From SVEL01 sp045126475 (GTDB lineage: Bacteria > Bacillota > Clostridia > Lachnospirales > Lachnospiraceae), in contig JBGVOL010000073.1 of NCBI GenBank assembly GCA_045126475.1, forward strand, positions 17,824-81,823: DNA of 64,000 bases. The letters run 5' to 3'. The position numbers and the translations under genes are program-made. Below the pieces are notes generated by a model. That model did no database searches. It saw nothing but the letters and a program-made list of their open reading frames with translations, and had not been told where the DNA came from. Shown one piece after another: positions 1 to 9,644 of the stretch. The first letter of the stretch is position 1. Each line of letters opens with the position of its first letter.

Positions 1-537
1 ACCTTTAATGTATTTTGTTGCCTCAAGGAACCACTCATGCTTTGCTGATGTGTGATTGAATACAAAATCAATGATAACCTTGATTCCCCTTTTATCACAT
101 TCCTCAATAAGTCTGTCAAAATCTTCCATTGTTCCGTATTCTTCATCAATACTGTAATAATCAATTACATCATACTTATGATATGTAGTTGACTGATGTA
201 TCGGTGAAAGCCATATTCCATTGAAGCCCATCTCTTTTATGTAATCAAGATGCTCTGTTACGCCGTTTAAATCACCTATGCCGTCACCATTGCTGTCAGC
301 AAATGAATATACAAACACCTGATAATAATTTCTGTAATTGTCATCAATTACGTTTTCTTTTGCTTCCCAGTCTGCCACATCATAGTACTCTTCCGGTGTC
401 ATATCCTCCGGATTCTTGACAATCTCTGTCTCTTTTTCTTCTGTTTTTGTTTTGTCACCACACCCTGCAAAAACGGACATGACCATCATTGCAGCCATAA
501 AAAGTGCTGCAACTTTTTTAATTCTGCTCTTTTTCAT
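1..537 (-). CDS. Alpha-amylase family (GH13) lipoprotein, N-terminal part
   Basis: This gene is cut by the left edge of the window; only the first 179 codons are visible. The protein starts MKKSRIKKVAALF, followed by a hydrophobic stretch and a lipobox ending VFAGCGDK, so it should be a lipid-anchored surface enzyme. The mature part contains the GH13 conserved region NYYQVFVYSFADSNGDGIGD followed by a second region near IIDFVFNHTS, which are the start of the (beta/alpha)8 barrel and conserved region I of alpha-amylases. The catalytic Asp and Glu lie beyond the window edge. The start at 537 has the Shine-Dalgarno AGGAGTAATT. It lies 20 bp after a solute-binding protein gene on the same strand, which suggests that it degrades starch or maltodextrin at the cell surface for uptake by the neighbouring ABC transporter. 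The exact product specificity cannot be told from this fragment. Confidence 0.88.
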   Translation of the reverse strand, partial: MKKSRIKKVAALFMAAMMVMSVFAGCGDKTKTEEKETEIVKNPEDMTPEEYYDVADWEAKENVIDDNYRNYYQVFVYSFADSNGDGIGDLNGVTEHLDYIKEMGFNGIWLSPIHQSTTYHKYDVIDYYSIDEEYGTMEDFDRLIEECDKRGIKVIIDFVFNHTSAKHEWFLEATKYIKG

Positions 538-557
538 AATTACTCCTTTCATATACA

Positions 558-2231
558 TCAGTCTTCATTTCTTTTAAGACTTTCGTTTACTTCTCTTGTA
601 ATAGTCAAACCGCCCTGCTTCCCCCATTCTTCAACAAATGTGTCAAAATATGAAATATCCGCCTGGCCAGTTACTATTCTTAAATATGCATTATTCTCAA
701 GCTCCTTCAGACGCCACCAGCCTGTATCCATGGTTGGTGTATCTGAAAAGAAATATGTTTTAACTTCCTCAACATTATCCTGTGATATAAGCCTGCATGC
801 AGAAATTCTCGATACATACGCGGCCCACTGTTCTGTGGTATACTGATTTCCGCTGTTTATATAGTCCAAACACTGCTCTGCATATGATCTCTCCATAAAA
901 TTCAAATCTGCAAGTTCTTTTTTTCCATCAAAGACTGCCTTAATGTGTTTGTAGCACAAGGACAATGCATTACTGTAGTCGACGTTTATTACAAGCGGTC
1001 TCGCTGTGGGGTCAACCGCATTCTTATCATATTCTGCTACCTCTGATACACCTTCTTTGTCCTGATACCTTGCATAATCAAACAAAACGCTTATTATCTT
1101 CCATGCAATCTCTGGATGCTCAAAATCCTTTCTGACAACAACATATTTGTAATTTGTCGGATTTGTGGAATGGTATCTTGTCACACCATCATCATCTGTA
1201 GATATAAGATATGGCTGCCAGTCAGCTTCAGGATTATTTGCCACCATATTCATAAGCGGATTGTTTGGTGACCACCATGGTCCGAAAAATGAGCCGCATC
1301 TTCCGCTTTCTATCAAATCTATAATATCGTTTGTGCTTCTAAATAAAAAATCCCTGTCAATTATCCCTGTTTTATATAATTGGTGAATATGTTCCAGTGC
1401 GGTCTTCGCCTCAGGCTGTACCGAACCATATACAATCTCACCTTCATCATTTTCTATCCATTGCTTTGGATATGCTCCAAAATTTGCAAATATAATATCA
1501 GTAATATACTGACTGCTGTATCCGCTCTCTCCGCAGAGAGACGAAGTTATCACAAGACCGACTCTCTGTGAATCAGCCTCCAGAAATTTTGAAATAATAT
1601 ACTCTACGTCTTCAAGTGTCTTTGGTTCCCTTAGACCGAGATCATCCATCCAGTCCTTTCTCAGCCATATAAGATTAGGTCCCTCTTCAATATTAGTCTC
1701 CGGAATAGCCATAATCTTTCCGTCAAATGTAACACTGTCAAGCAGCTCATCCCCATAGCTGTTATACATAGATTTTATGGATGAACTGGCACAATTTTTA
1801 TAACTGTCGGTTAAATCGGCAACAAGCCCCATTTTAACCATCCTTATGAGGTCATTGTAATTATTTACAACCATGATGTCAGGTATGTCTCCCATAGCTA
1901 TAGCCATTGAAACTGCTGTATTATACTCATCATCCATTTCCTCAAATACATTCTCATTCTGAATATTAAGTTTTTCAAGAAGATACCTTGTATATGCATT
2001 GTTCTCATAGGTATCTCCCTCCGGCATGTTTGAATTATTGGTACTTGTCTGCTTGCCAAGAGTGTAAGTCACTGTCTCCGGATACTTACCAAATGGTGTA
2101 TTCTGAGCTTTAACCCACTGCTCTTTTTTCACATCTGCGTTGTCAGTTGCATTATCCTCCGTAAATCCGCAGCTGTACAAAAGGCTTAGCATAAACATGC
2201 AGACCAATAATAAACTAAAAAACCTTTTCAT
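558..2231 (-). CDS. Extracellular solute-binding lipoprotein, large (LplA/YtcQ-like) type
   Basis: 557 residues from the preferred start at 2231 (MKRFFSLLL), which has GGTGG six bases upstream; an in-frame ATG five codons earlier lacks a ribosome site. The protein has a signal peptide with lipobox SLLYSCGF and then a family-1 solute-binding fold, including GDIPDIMVV and WLRKDWMDDLGL segments typical of large Firmicutes carbohydrate-binding lipoproteins of about 500-560 residues. It should capture a sugar or oligosaccharide for an ABC importer. It lies downstream of the MalF/MalG pair and upstream of a GH13 lipoprotein, so it probably belongs to the same locus. It is unlike the shorter MalE-type binding protein encoded at 4732-6009, so the locus carries two binding proteins for one permease pair. 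The ligand is not known. Confidence 0.85.
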   Translation of the reverse strand: MKRFFSLLLVCMFMLSLLYSCGFTEDNATDNADVKKEQWVKAQNTPFGKYPETVTYTLGKQTSTNNSNMPEGDTYENNAYTRYLLEKLNIQNENVFEEMDDEYNTAVSMAIAMGDIPDIMVVNNYNDLIRMVKMGLVADLTDSYKNCASSSIKSMYNSYGDELLDSVTFDGKIMAIPETNIEEGPNLIWLRKDWMDDLGLREPKTLEDVEYIISKFLEADSQRVGLVITSSLCGESGYSSQYITDIIFANFGAYPKQWIENDEGEIVYGSVQPEAKTALEHIHQLYKTGIIDRDFLFRSTNDIIDLIESGRCGSFFGPWWSPNNPLMNMVANNPEADWQPYLISTDDDGVTRYHSTNPTNYKYVVVRKDFEHPEIAWKIISVLFDYARYQDKEGVSEVAEYDKNAVDPTARPLVINVDYSNALSLCYKHIKAVFDGKKELADLNFMERSYAEQCLDYINSGNQYTTEQWAAYVSRISACRLISQDNVEEVKTYFFSDTPTMDTGWWRLKELENNAYLRIVTGQADISYFDTFVEEWGKQGGLTITREVNESLKRNED

Positions 2232-2258
2232 TTTTTCCACCGCCATATATATATTTCA

Positions 2259-2289
2259 ATAAATCGCAGGGCAAAGCCCTGCGATTTAT
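2259..2289 (-). terminator. Hairpin between malG and the large binding-protein gene
   Basis: A perfect 14-bp inverted repeat (ATAAATCGCAGGGC and its complement) with a 3-base loop lies between the malG stop and the next gene. It is followed on the minus strand by an AT-rich tract without a clean U run, so it may be a partial terminator or mRNA-stabilising structure rather than a full stop. It would lower expression of the downstream binding protein and amylase relative to the permeases. Confidence 0.6.
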
Positions 2290-2312
2290 CGACTGTGATA
2301 GAATTTGCTATA

Positions 2313-3209
2313 TTAACCCTTAACGGCTCCCGACATACCTTCTTTATAACACTTCTGCATTAACAGGAAGAGTATTGCAATCGGAATTGAGATACATACA
2401 GCACCGGCTGCAAATCTTGTAAAGAAATCGTCAACATACTCTTTTTCAAGCATATTCCAAAGACCGATTGATACAGTATAGTAATCCTTCTGTGTACGAC
2501 AGATTACCTTTGCAAAAATGAAGTCAACCCATGGTCCCATGAATGAACTTAAAACTGTGTGAACAATGATTGGCTTACTAAGCGGCATTATAACCTTTGT
2601 AAATACCTGCCATTTTGTTGCACCGTCAATAAGTGCTGCCTCATCAAGAGTCTTAGGAATAGTATCCAAAAATCCCTTCGCTACCAGGAAGCCCAATCCG
2701 GCACCACCGGAGTAAACGAGTACCATGGCAACACGAATCATTGCTCCCTCTGTCAAACCTACTGTCTTTAAGATGTAGTATATGGCAATCATTGACATGA
2801 AGCCAGGGAAAAGACCAATAATCATTGTAAGATTAAGAAATGTCTTTCTTAACTTAAATCTCAGTCTTGACATACAATATGCCACTGAAATAACAAAGAA
2901 TGTAGATATAATACATGAGAATATCGCTACAATCAATGTATTCAAAAACATCTGAGGGAAATCCAACAGATTTCTCTCTGTAAAGAGCTTAACATAATTA
3001 TCGAATCCAAGCTCCTTTGGGAAGAAATAAGCTGTGTAAGAACCTTTTCCACCGTTTTCAACTCTGAAGCTTGTCATAACAATCCAGAATATCGGGAAAA
3101 GCCATATAACAGAAAGTGCAGCAAGTATTACATGCACAATACTGTTTCTTACAAACTTTCCAGCCTTAGCCCTTGTAAATTTCTTTTTATTTTTCTTCAT
3201 CTCACTCAT
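2313..3209 (-). CDS. malG: Maltodextrin-type ABC transporter permease, MalG-like
   Basis: 298 residues from ATG 3209. This start is preferred over an ATG seven codons upstream because AGGAGGG lies ten bases before it and it sits directly after the malF stop (TAAAATG). The protein has about six membrane segments and the cytoplasmic EAA loop, seen as LDEAALIDGATKWQVFTKV, which contacts the ATPase. Length and motif fit MalG/MdxG of the CUT1 carbohydrate family. With the preceding MalF it forms the membrane channel. No ATPase gene is present in the locus, as is common where a shared MsmX-like ATPase elsewhere energises several CUT1 importers; that is inference. Confidence 0.9.
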   Translation of the reverse strand: MSEMKKNKKKFTRAKAGKFVRNSIVHVILAALSVIWLFPIFWIVMTSFRVENGGKGSYTAYFFPKELGFDNYVKLFTERNLLDFPQMFLNTLIVAIFSCIISTFFVISVAYCMSRLRFKLRKTFLNLTMIIGLFPGFMSMIAIYYILKTVGLTEGAMIRVAMVLVYSGGAGLGFLVAKGFLDTIPKTLDEAALIDGATKWQVFTKVIMPLSKPIIVHTVLSSFMGPWVDFIFAKVICRTQKDYYTVSIGLWNMLEKEYVDDFFTRFAAGAVCISIPIAILFLLMQKCYKEGMSGAVKG

Positions 3210-3210
3210 T

Positions 3211-4590
3211 TTACTGGAATCCCTCCTCATTCTTATAAGAGCCTGTGCTTCTATAAGTTACTAATGAAACTATTGCCAGTACTACGAATGTCATAATACC
3301 GATTACCGCACCGATATTGAAATCGTTTTCAGTAATAGTCAGCTTATACAGCCACGTGACAAGCAAATCCGTCTGACCTGCCGTATTACCTACTTTTGTA
3401 GGTCCACCACCCGTCAACAGGAAGATAACGTTAAAGTTGTTTACGTTTCCTGTAAATGTTGTAATAAGGTATGGTGTTGTAACGAAGAGCATGTAAGGAA
3501 GTGTAATCTTAAAGAATGTTACAACCGCATTTGCTCCGTCAACTCTTGCTGCCTCATAAAGTTCAGCAGGAATATTCTGTAAAATACCTGTAATCTGAAG
3601 CATTGTATAAGGAATACCTACCCAAAGGTTGATAATGATAACCGTAATTCTTGCCCATGTAGGGTCAGACCAGAACGGTAACGGATTACCTTTCTCTATG
3701 AATCCCCAGCTGACAAGGAGGTTATTGATTGTTCCGATATCACTGAACATTGATCTGACAATCAACAGTGAAACGAACTGAGGTATAGCTATCGACAATA
3801 CGAAGTTAAATCTCCACATTGCCTTGAACCTTGTACCTTTTCTATTGATAACGATAGCAAGAATCATGCCTAAGACATAATTCAATACTGTTGCGCATAT
3901 TGCCCAAACTAATGTCCATCCGAGAACTGACCAGAACTGTCCGCTTATTTTACCGCCGATTGCAAAAACCTGCTTAAAGCTTTCAAATCCTACCCATTCA
4001 AATTTGTTTAACTTCTGATCAACATCAGAGTAATTTGTAAACGCCTGTAAAATCATGAATATCAGTGGAAGCACCGTAAACGTAATAATACCTGCAAGTG
4101 GTACTGCAAGTAAAAGCTTGTGAAGATTTACATTAAATAAATCCCTGATATCCTCGATAAATGTATTGTTATGTTTTCCTTCCTTAGCATAGCACTGTGC
4201 CTTGTAAGCACTCTTTACTGTCTCTCTCCATAAAAGGAAGAACAAAAGAGAGATACCGATTGTAACTACGCCGTACAAAAGAACCTGAACTGATGGAATA
4301 CCGACAATTTCATAAGTAAATCCATAACTGGTCTCTATCTCTTTATATTCATAGTGACCTAATGTTGGAAGCTCTGTTAATGAATATATTCCGTAGCTTA
4401 CCATGTAGTATATATATGCAACTTCTGCCAAAAGATATAAAATACCTTTTACAAACTGCTTTCTTACTATATTTCCGGCACCCATTACAACAAGTGAAAG
4501 TCTTGTAAGCAAGTCGCCCTTCTTTATAGCATTCATGACAGTATATTCTGTATCAAATTCAGATGGCTTTCTTTTAAAAATATTTTTCAC
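3211..4590 (-). CDS. malF: Maltodextrin-type ABC transporter permease, MalF-like
   Basis: 459 residues from GTG 4590, chosen because AGGTGG lies five bases upstream; the longer open frame to 4632 has no ribosome site. The protein is longer than a standard permease: an N-terminal region with two to three extra membrane segments (around residues 35-130) precedes the core of six segments. The EAA loop is seen as YEAARVDGANAVVTFFKI. This architecture is that of MalF/MdxF in clostridia. The stop abuts the malG start, indicating translational coupling. It lies downstream of the MalE-type binding protein and a stable intercistronic hairpin. Confidence 0.9.
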   Translation of the reverse strand: MKNIFKRKPSEFDTEYTVMNAIKKGDLLTRLSLVVMGAGNIVRKQFVKGILYLLAEVAYIYYMVSYGIYSLTELPTLGHYEYKEIETSYGFTYEIVGIPSVQVLLYGVVTIGISLLFFLLWRETVKSAYKAQCYAKEGKHNNTFIEDIRDLFNVNLHKLLLAVPLAGIITFTVLPLIFMILQAFTNYSDVDQKLNKFEWVGFESFKQVFAIGGKISGQFWSVLGWTLVWAICATVLNYVLGMILAIVINRKGTRFKAMWRFNFVLSIAIPQFVSLLIVRSMFSDIGTINNLLVSWGFIEKGNPLPFWSDPTWARITVIIINLWVGIPYTMLQITGILQNIPAELYEAARVDGANAVVTFFKITLPYMLFVTTPYLITTFTGNVNNFNVIFLLTGGGPTKVGNTAGQTDLLVTWLYKLTITENDFNIGAVIGIMTFVVLAIVSLVTYRSTGSYKNEEGFQ

Positions 4591-4648
4591 AATTCCACCT
4601 CGCTGTCTTAATAAATCGTGACTGCAAAACAACCCCGATTAGCAAAAA

Positions 4649-4689
4649 ATCTCCATGGCATCGGTATTTTCATGTGATACCATGGAGAT
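4649..4689 (-). other. Intercistronic hairpin between malE and malF
   Basis: Arms ATCTCCATGGCATC (4649-4662) and GATACCATGGAGAT (4676-4689) pair over 14 bp with one mismatch. It lies just after malE. In many bacteria such structures protect the malE part of the mRNA from 3' decay and make the binding protein more abundant than the permeases; the same role is likely here but not proven. Confidence 0.65.
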
Positions 4690-4731
4690 AATCTATTCTA
4701 AGTCACAGGATTATCTTTCCTATTTACTTAT

Positions 4732-6009
4732 TTATCTTCCGTTCCAAGCGTCCTCTAATGCTTTTGTCTTCTCAGCAGCATTGTCAAGTGTTACTGTTCC
4801 ATCAAGGAGCTCATTTGACATGTTTGTTGCGTTATTCCAGAAGTTTGTATTGAAGCTTGCGAATGTTGGCTGAAGAACTGCTGTGCTCTCAACAACCTTT
4901 GCCTGTGCCTGTGCTAATTCATCGTTCTTTACAGCTTCAGACTCAAGTAACTTTGTGTTAGCAGGAACGATGCTTCTCATCTCGTAATGAGCTAACTGAG
5001 CTTCCTCGCTTGCTAAATATAAAGCTAAAGCAACTGCAACTTCCATATTCTCTGAGTGAGGGTTAACGCCAAGTGCCTTTGAACCAGCAAATGCCTTAAG
5101 CTGTCCTTCTTCACCGTTGATGTTGATTGTAGGAAGTGCTGCTACACCGATGTTATCGCCAAGAGCTTCCTGAACCTTGCTGTAATCCCAAGTACCAGAG
5201 AACATTGCTGAGATAGAACCATCTCTAAGTCCTGCAAGACCTGAACCAGAATCATCCTTAACGAAGTTAGGATTCTGAACTAAGTTTACTAAGTACTTTG
5301 TAACTTCTGTACCCTTGTCACCAAGAACGATACCAGCTTTTTCATCTGAACCGTCAGCACCACAGAATGTTGCACCACCTGCAGCATAGAAAGCTCCGAA
5401 GTACCAGCCTGTACCAATCTGATATGCAACCTTGCCCTTCTCTAACATCTTGTCAAGGCTCTTAATATCATCCTCAGAGAATACTGACTTATCATAGTAC
5501 ATGAACCATGTATTTGCTGTATAAGGAATACCGTAAATAGCTCCGTCCTTTGTTACTGTTGAAACCATAACGTCTGAGTTTGTAGACTTAACATACTCAG
5601 CTGCAGCACCACCAAGCTTTGCAATAGCGTCTGCATCTAAAAGTGTTCCTAACTGATCGTTTGCGAACATGTAAACATCAGCTGCTTCTGTTGGGTCAGC
5701 CTTAACCATCTCAGCGGCCTTGTCTTCACCACATGTCTCATATGTGAATGAAACATCCCACTCAGGATGAGCTTCGTTGAACTGATCACACATCTTCTGA
5801 ATCCAGCCCTTATCCTGATCTTCCTGTGGAGACCAAACCTTAAGGCTTACCTTTGTTGGCTCGCTAGAACCACCGTTTGTAGTAGGGTTTGAACCGCTAC
5901 CAGCTGTTGTTGTCTCTTTGTTGCCGTCGTTTGAGCCGCCGCAACCAAAGATTGTTGCTGCACACATTGCTGTTGTCATAGCAAGTGCTGTTAACTTCTT
6001 AATCTTCAT
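4732..6009 (-). CDS. malE: Maltose/maltodextrin-binding lipoprotein, MalE-like
   Basis: 425 residues from ATG 6009, which has GGAGG 7 bases upstream; the longer open frame to 6132 adds a non-signal-like extension. A signal peptide with lipobox ATIFGCGG is followed by a Thr/Gly/Ser-rich linker (about residues 25-50) and a family-1 solute-binding domain, with VWSPQEDQDKGW near the start and ADVYMFANDQLGTLLDADAI in the first lobe, as in clostridial MalE. It is the first gene of the ABC transporter group and should bind maltose or maltodextrin outside the cell. A TATAAT box about 90 bp upstream of the start lacks a good -35, which fits activator-dependent transcription, perhaps by the response regulator encoded upstream. 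Confidence 0.9.
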   Translation of the reverse strand: MKIKKLTALAMTTAMCAATIFGCGGSNDGNKETTTAGSGSNPTTNGGSSEPTKVSLKVWSPQEDQDKGWIQKMCDQFNEAHPEWDVSFTYETCGEDKAAEMVKADPTEAADVYMFANDQLGTLLDADAIAKLGGAAAEYVKSTNSDVMVSTVTKDGAIYGIPYTANTWFMYYDKSVFSEDDIKSLDKMLEKGKVAYQIGTGWYFGAFYAAGGATFCGADGSDEKAGIVLGDKGTEVTKYLVNLVQNPNFVKDDSGSGLAGLRDGSISAMFSGTWDYSKVQEALGDNIGVAALPTININGEEGQLKAFAGSKALGVNPHSENMEVAVALALYLASEEAQLAHYEMRSIVPANTKLLESEAVKNDELAQAQAKVVESTAVLQPTFASFNTNFWNNATNMSNELLDGTVTLDNAAEKTKALEDAWNGR

Positions 6010-6244
6010 TTTTTTCCTCCTATATGCATTGAATGCAAATTTGATTAAGCCGTTTACATTATGTATGTATTGGCTTTTGCTCATGCAATCATTATATAAG
6101 GTGGTACAAATAAAAGATATATTAAAAATCAAAGAAATATATTAATTTTTTATCATAAGCATCATTTATATCATTTTTCCACATTTTTACGCTTTTATGC
6201 AAGGTGTCGCAAATATCACGTAAATCATTGATTTTTCAAGGTTT

Positions 6245-7957
6245 TCAGGCCTTTTTCATCTCAATTGCCGGTATGCACACGGTAATACAGGTACCGTTCC
6301 CCGGCTCGCTTTTTATTTTGAGACAATACTCTTCGCCATAATACAATTCTATCCTTTCATTTACATTTCTAATTCCGTATCCCTTTGAATTCTGCGTAAT
6401 AATGCTCTTTGCCTTCTCTTCGTCCATACCTACGCCGTTGTCTGTAACGCTTATATATATTTTTCCGTCTTCCATCCATCCTTTAATGGTGATTTTTCCA
6501 CGTTCACCACCATCTTTTACATCAATTCCATGCTCAATTGCATTCTCAACTATAGGCTGAAGAATAAGATTCAATGTCTCATATTCAAGAATAGAATTAT
6601 CAATATCATATTCAACATCAAACTCATTGTCATGCATCATAAGCTGTATCTCAATGTAAGACTTAACATTGCTTATCTCTTCCGCTACCGACAATGTATT
6701 TCTGCCCTTGTTGAGGGAGGTCCTGTAAAAGTTTGACAGCGCAAGAGTTATGTTGCTTATATCCTTATTGCCATTTTCAATTGCTTTCCAGTTAATAAGT
6801 GAAAGTGAATTATACAGAAAATGCGGATTAATCTGGTTCTGAAGTGCCTTCATCTCGTATTTTTTCTGGGTTATTTCACTTTCATATACTTCCTTTATAA
6901 GTGTCTGCGTCTTTCCCAGAAGTGCATTGTAACCTCTGATAAGTTCACCGATTTCATCCTTTTCCTCGGCTTCGAGTCTTATGGAAAAATCACCCTCACC
7001 GGCCGCCTTCATACCGTCTCTCAGATATGCAATTCTTCCAGTAACAAATCGACTCACCCAGAAAATACCGATAATCATCGCCACGAAGGCAATGGCTATA
7101 ACTATATATATGAAGCTCTTTATAGGTTCCGTATCACTTACCATGGTTTTGTCAGGCTTATACAGCCATATTCTCCACGGAGCCTGGGAGAGGTCTTTAT
7201 AAACCACCGTATACTCAGAATCACTCTTTAAATTTACAAATTCATCATAACTTAACTCATATCCGGCATACTTGTCCTCAAATTTTGCCAGGCTGTACAA
7301 TTCCTCATCATTCTTATCTGTTATAAAAATGCCGTAGTTCTTTCCCATATCATTTGAAAGTGCCGCAAACAGTTTTCCATAATCTACCGATATATAGAAA
7401 ACGCCAAGCTTGCCCTGATTCATCATTGCCATTCGCCTTACACAAAATGCAATATCTTCTTTCTTATCAACGTACCAGTGGCATGCTACGTCCTTATACA
7501 CTGTCTTATACCAGAATTTGTCACGGATTTCATCGAGGGGAAGAATTATATTATCATATTTTTTCCCGTCTATATCTGTGTATATACTCACCTGCACTGC
7601 ACTGTCACTGAAATATGTTGCAGTTTCAAGCTGCGGCTTTATTACAGATACAATATTTGAATAAAGGTCATAGGGATTTTCGTAATCCGCAATGAGAACC
7701 TGCGCTATTGTATTGTTAAACGTGATGTAATCTGACAAACTGTTGTATGCAATAAGCTCTGAATCCAGGTTATATGCCGCCTGGTTAAGATATGTCAGTA
7801 TACTCTTTTTTTCCTTCTCCTTTAATATTGTTGTCATAAGATTTGTACTTACAATTATGGTCAGCATCATTGGTACTATTCCAATAACAATATATACAAG
7901 AAAGAGTTTGTACCTAAGCTTTATATTGTTTAAAAATGTACTTATCTTTTTCAACAA
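6245..7957 (-). CDS. YesM-type sensor histidine kinase
   Basis: 570 residues. The start is a TTG at 7957 directly after the stop of the response regulator gene, with GGGGGAAGTG as ribosome site, so the two are translationally coupled. Domain order: membrane segment (about 18-38), extracytoplasmic Cache-like sensor region (40-285), second membrane segment (about 285-308), HAMP linker, His_kinase domain with the phosphoacceptor motif NQINPHFLYNSL, and an HATPase domain with VENAIEHGI (N box) and VTDNGVGMD (G1 box). This is the LytS/YesM class that pairs with AraC-type response regulators and senses carbohydrates. Its place next to the mal-type genes suggests that it reports on extracellular glucans. 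Confidence 0.93.
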   Translation of the reverse strand: MLKKISTFLNNIKLRYKLFLVYIVIGIVPMMLTIIVSTNLMTTILKEKEKKSILTYLNQAAYNLDSELIAYNSLSDYITFNNTIAQVLIADYENPYDLYSNIVSVIKPQLETATYFSDSAVQVSIYTDIDGKKYDNIILPLDEIRDKFWYKTVYKDVACHWYVDKKEDIAFCVRRMAMMNQGKLGVFYISVDYGKLFAALSNDMGKNYGIFITDKNDEELYSLAKFEDKYAGYELSYDEFVNLKSDSEYTVVYKDLSQAPWRIWLYKPDKTMVSDTEPIKSFIYIVIAIAFVAMIIGIFWVSRFVTGRIAYLRDGMKAAGEGDFSIRLEAEEKDEIGELIRGYNALLGKTQTLIKEVYESEITQKKYEMKALQNQINPHFLYNSLSLINWKAIENGNKDISNITLALSNFYRTSLNKGRNTLSVAEEISNVKSYIEIQLMMHDNEFDVEYDIDNSILEYETLNLILQPIVENAIEHGIDVKDGGERGKITIKGWMEDGKIYISVTDNGVGMDEEKAKSIITQNSKGYGIRNVNERIELYYGEEYCLKIKSEPGNGTCITVCIPAIEMKKA

Positions 7958-9493
7958 TTACACTTCCCCCTGACTTCTGTATTTCTGAGGGCTAATTCCA
8001 AAATATTCACGAAAACTCTGACAGAAATACGATACATTCGGATATCCTACTTCATTGCTTATGGTAACTATTTTTTTATGGCTCTCCTCAAGCATCTCTT
8101 TTGCCTTCTCCATACGATATGCTTTTATAAATTTGCTAAGATTCTGTCCCGTTTCTTTTTTAAACACACAGCTTAAATAACTAGGAGCCATATATACCAT
8201 ATCAGCAAGCTGCTCCACACCTATCTCTTCTCCGTAATGCTCATATATATACTGCTTAACGCTTTCTATTTCGCGATGTATCATCTGAGGATTTGAGGCA
8301 AAACTGTCCTCAAGTCTCTTAATGTTTACATTGACAATATCAATAACCGTCTGAAAATCAACTGCCTTATAAAGTTTTTCAATCTCACTGTTAAGTTCAA
8401 ACTCACCCACATCAGGAATATTGTCATACAAATCCTTTAACAGATTAGAAAATATGAATTTGACATACACCTGTGAAAAGTCTGTCTTGCTTTTATATTT
8501 CGTACACAATTTTTCAAAATGGATTCTAAGGCTGTCCGCATCCTTCATCTTTATATCCTGTTTCATTTGCTTCATCAGGGTATCGTCATCCATCGGACCA
8601 TTGAGAGGTGACTGGCCGTTCTCATAAGAAAGATATACTTTTGTCTCTGACTGGTAAAATCTGTTCTCCATGAGATTTTCCGTTTCCTCAAATGCTTCCG
8701 TAATATCCTCTGTCTTTGAAAATGTTCTCGATACGGCTATATACGCAGTTACATTGTATTTCTGTCTTATCATATTCTGTATCTTTACGGCTACACGCTT
8801 CCAGTATTCGTCCTCTTTATCGTGTTCCTTAAAAAATATAACACACTGCTCTGTATTAAGATTAAGATACTGAAATGAAATATCAAGCTCATTAAAGCTC
8901 TCAGCAAGGTTTTTAAGGAAATCATTATCACCGTTTCCGAAAAAGCTTCGCTCAAATTCCACAAGCATAAGCTTGGAATAGTCTGCATCCATTACTGCAC
9001 CTGCAAGCTTCATATCCTTAAGCTCACCGACAGAAAGCCCGTTAACAAGAGAATACAGGTAATGCTGTCTTAAAACTTCAATACTCTTTTCCCTTATTCC
9101 GTGCTCTTTTTTCTCATTCTCTATCTCATCCAGCGCATTTCTCAAAGTTGTTTCAAACTCCTGAGGGTCAACAGGCTTCAGGATATAATCAGACACGCCA
9201 AGTTTAACGGCTGTCTTGGCATATTCAAAATCATTGTGTCCACTGATTATGATAATCTTCATACCGGTGTTGACTTTTTTCTCTTTTATGTTTTTTATAA
9301 GCTCCATACCGTCCATATGGGGCATCTTTATATCTGTAAGAAGAATATCCACATCATTTTCTGACAGATATTCAAGGGCAGCCTGTCCATTAACTGCTTC
9401 CTCTATCTCACACTCTATATCCATCTGCCCAAGCAGAAATGTTACACCTTTTCTCTCAATTCTTTCGTCATCTACAACTAATATTTTGTACAT
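7958..9493 (-). CDS. YesN-type response regulator with AraC DNA-binding domain
   Basis: 511 residues starting MYKILVVDDERIERK with GGAGG upstream. The receiver domain (1-125) has the acidic pair VVDDE, the phosphorylatable Asp in LLTDIKMPHMDG and the conserved Lys in YILKPVD. A long middle region (about 140-400) of unknown fold follows, then an AraC HTH pair at the C-terminus with MAPSYLSCVFKKETGQN and GYPNVSYFCQSFREYFGISP. It is the first gene of a two-gene operon with the kinase and is the likely activator of the binding-protein and permease genes immediately downstream. Confidence 0.93.
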   Translation of the reverse strand: MYKILVVDDERIERKGVTFLLGQMDIECEIEEAVNGQAALEYLSENDVDILLTDIKMPHMDGMELIKNIKEKKVNTGMKIIIISGHNDFEYAKTAVKLGVSDYILKPVDPQEFETTLRNALDEIENEKKEHGIREKSIEVLRQHYLYSLVNGLSVGELKDMKLAGAVMDADYSKLMLVEFERSFFGNGDNDFLKNLAESFNELDISFQYLNLNTEQCVIFFKEHDKEDEYWKRVAVKIQNMIRQKYNVTAYIAVSRTFSKTEDITEAFEETENLMENRFYQSETKVYLSYENGQSPLNGPMDDDTLMKQMKQDIKMKDADSLRIHFEKLCTKYKSKTDFSQVYVKFIFSNLLKDLYDNIPDVGEFELNSEIEKLYKAVDFQTVIDIVNVNIKRLEDSFASNPQMIHREIESVKQYIYEHYGEEIGVEQLADMVYMAPSYLSCVFKKETGQNLSKFIKAYRMEKAKEMLEESHKKIVTISNEVGYPNVSYFCQSFREYFGISPQKYRSQGEV

Positions 9494-9579
9494 AACTACC
9501 TCCGAAAAAAACTATTACAACACTTTTATTTTAATAGTTTATTCACTGAATATCAACATATTTTTTCATATACAGAACA

Positions 9580-9606
9580 AAATCGCCGGTTTTTAACCGG
9601 CGATTT
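9580..9606 (-). terminator. Terminator after the phosphorylase gene
   Basis: A perfect 12-bp stem (AAATCGCCGGTT with its complement) with a TTT loop lies 39 bp after the glgP stop, with T-rich flanks on both strands. It separates glgP from the two-component operon. Confidence 0.8.
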
Positions 9607-9644
9607 GTTTATTTATACGTTTTCCCAGGCATTTTCTTATTATA

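Noticed and set aside
6821..7231. 136-residue plus-strand frame inside the histidine kinase gene
   Set aside because: The kinase frame has complete domains and a coupled start; the opposite frame has no recognisable domain and no ribosome site.
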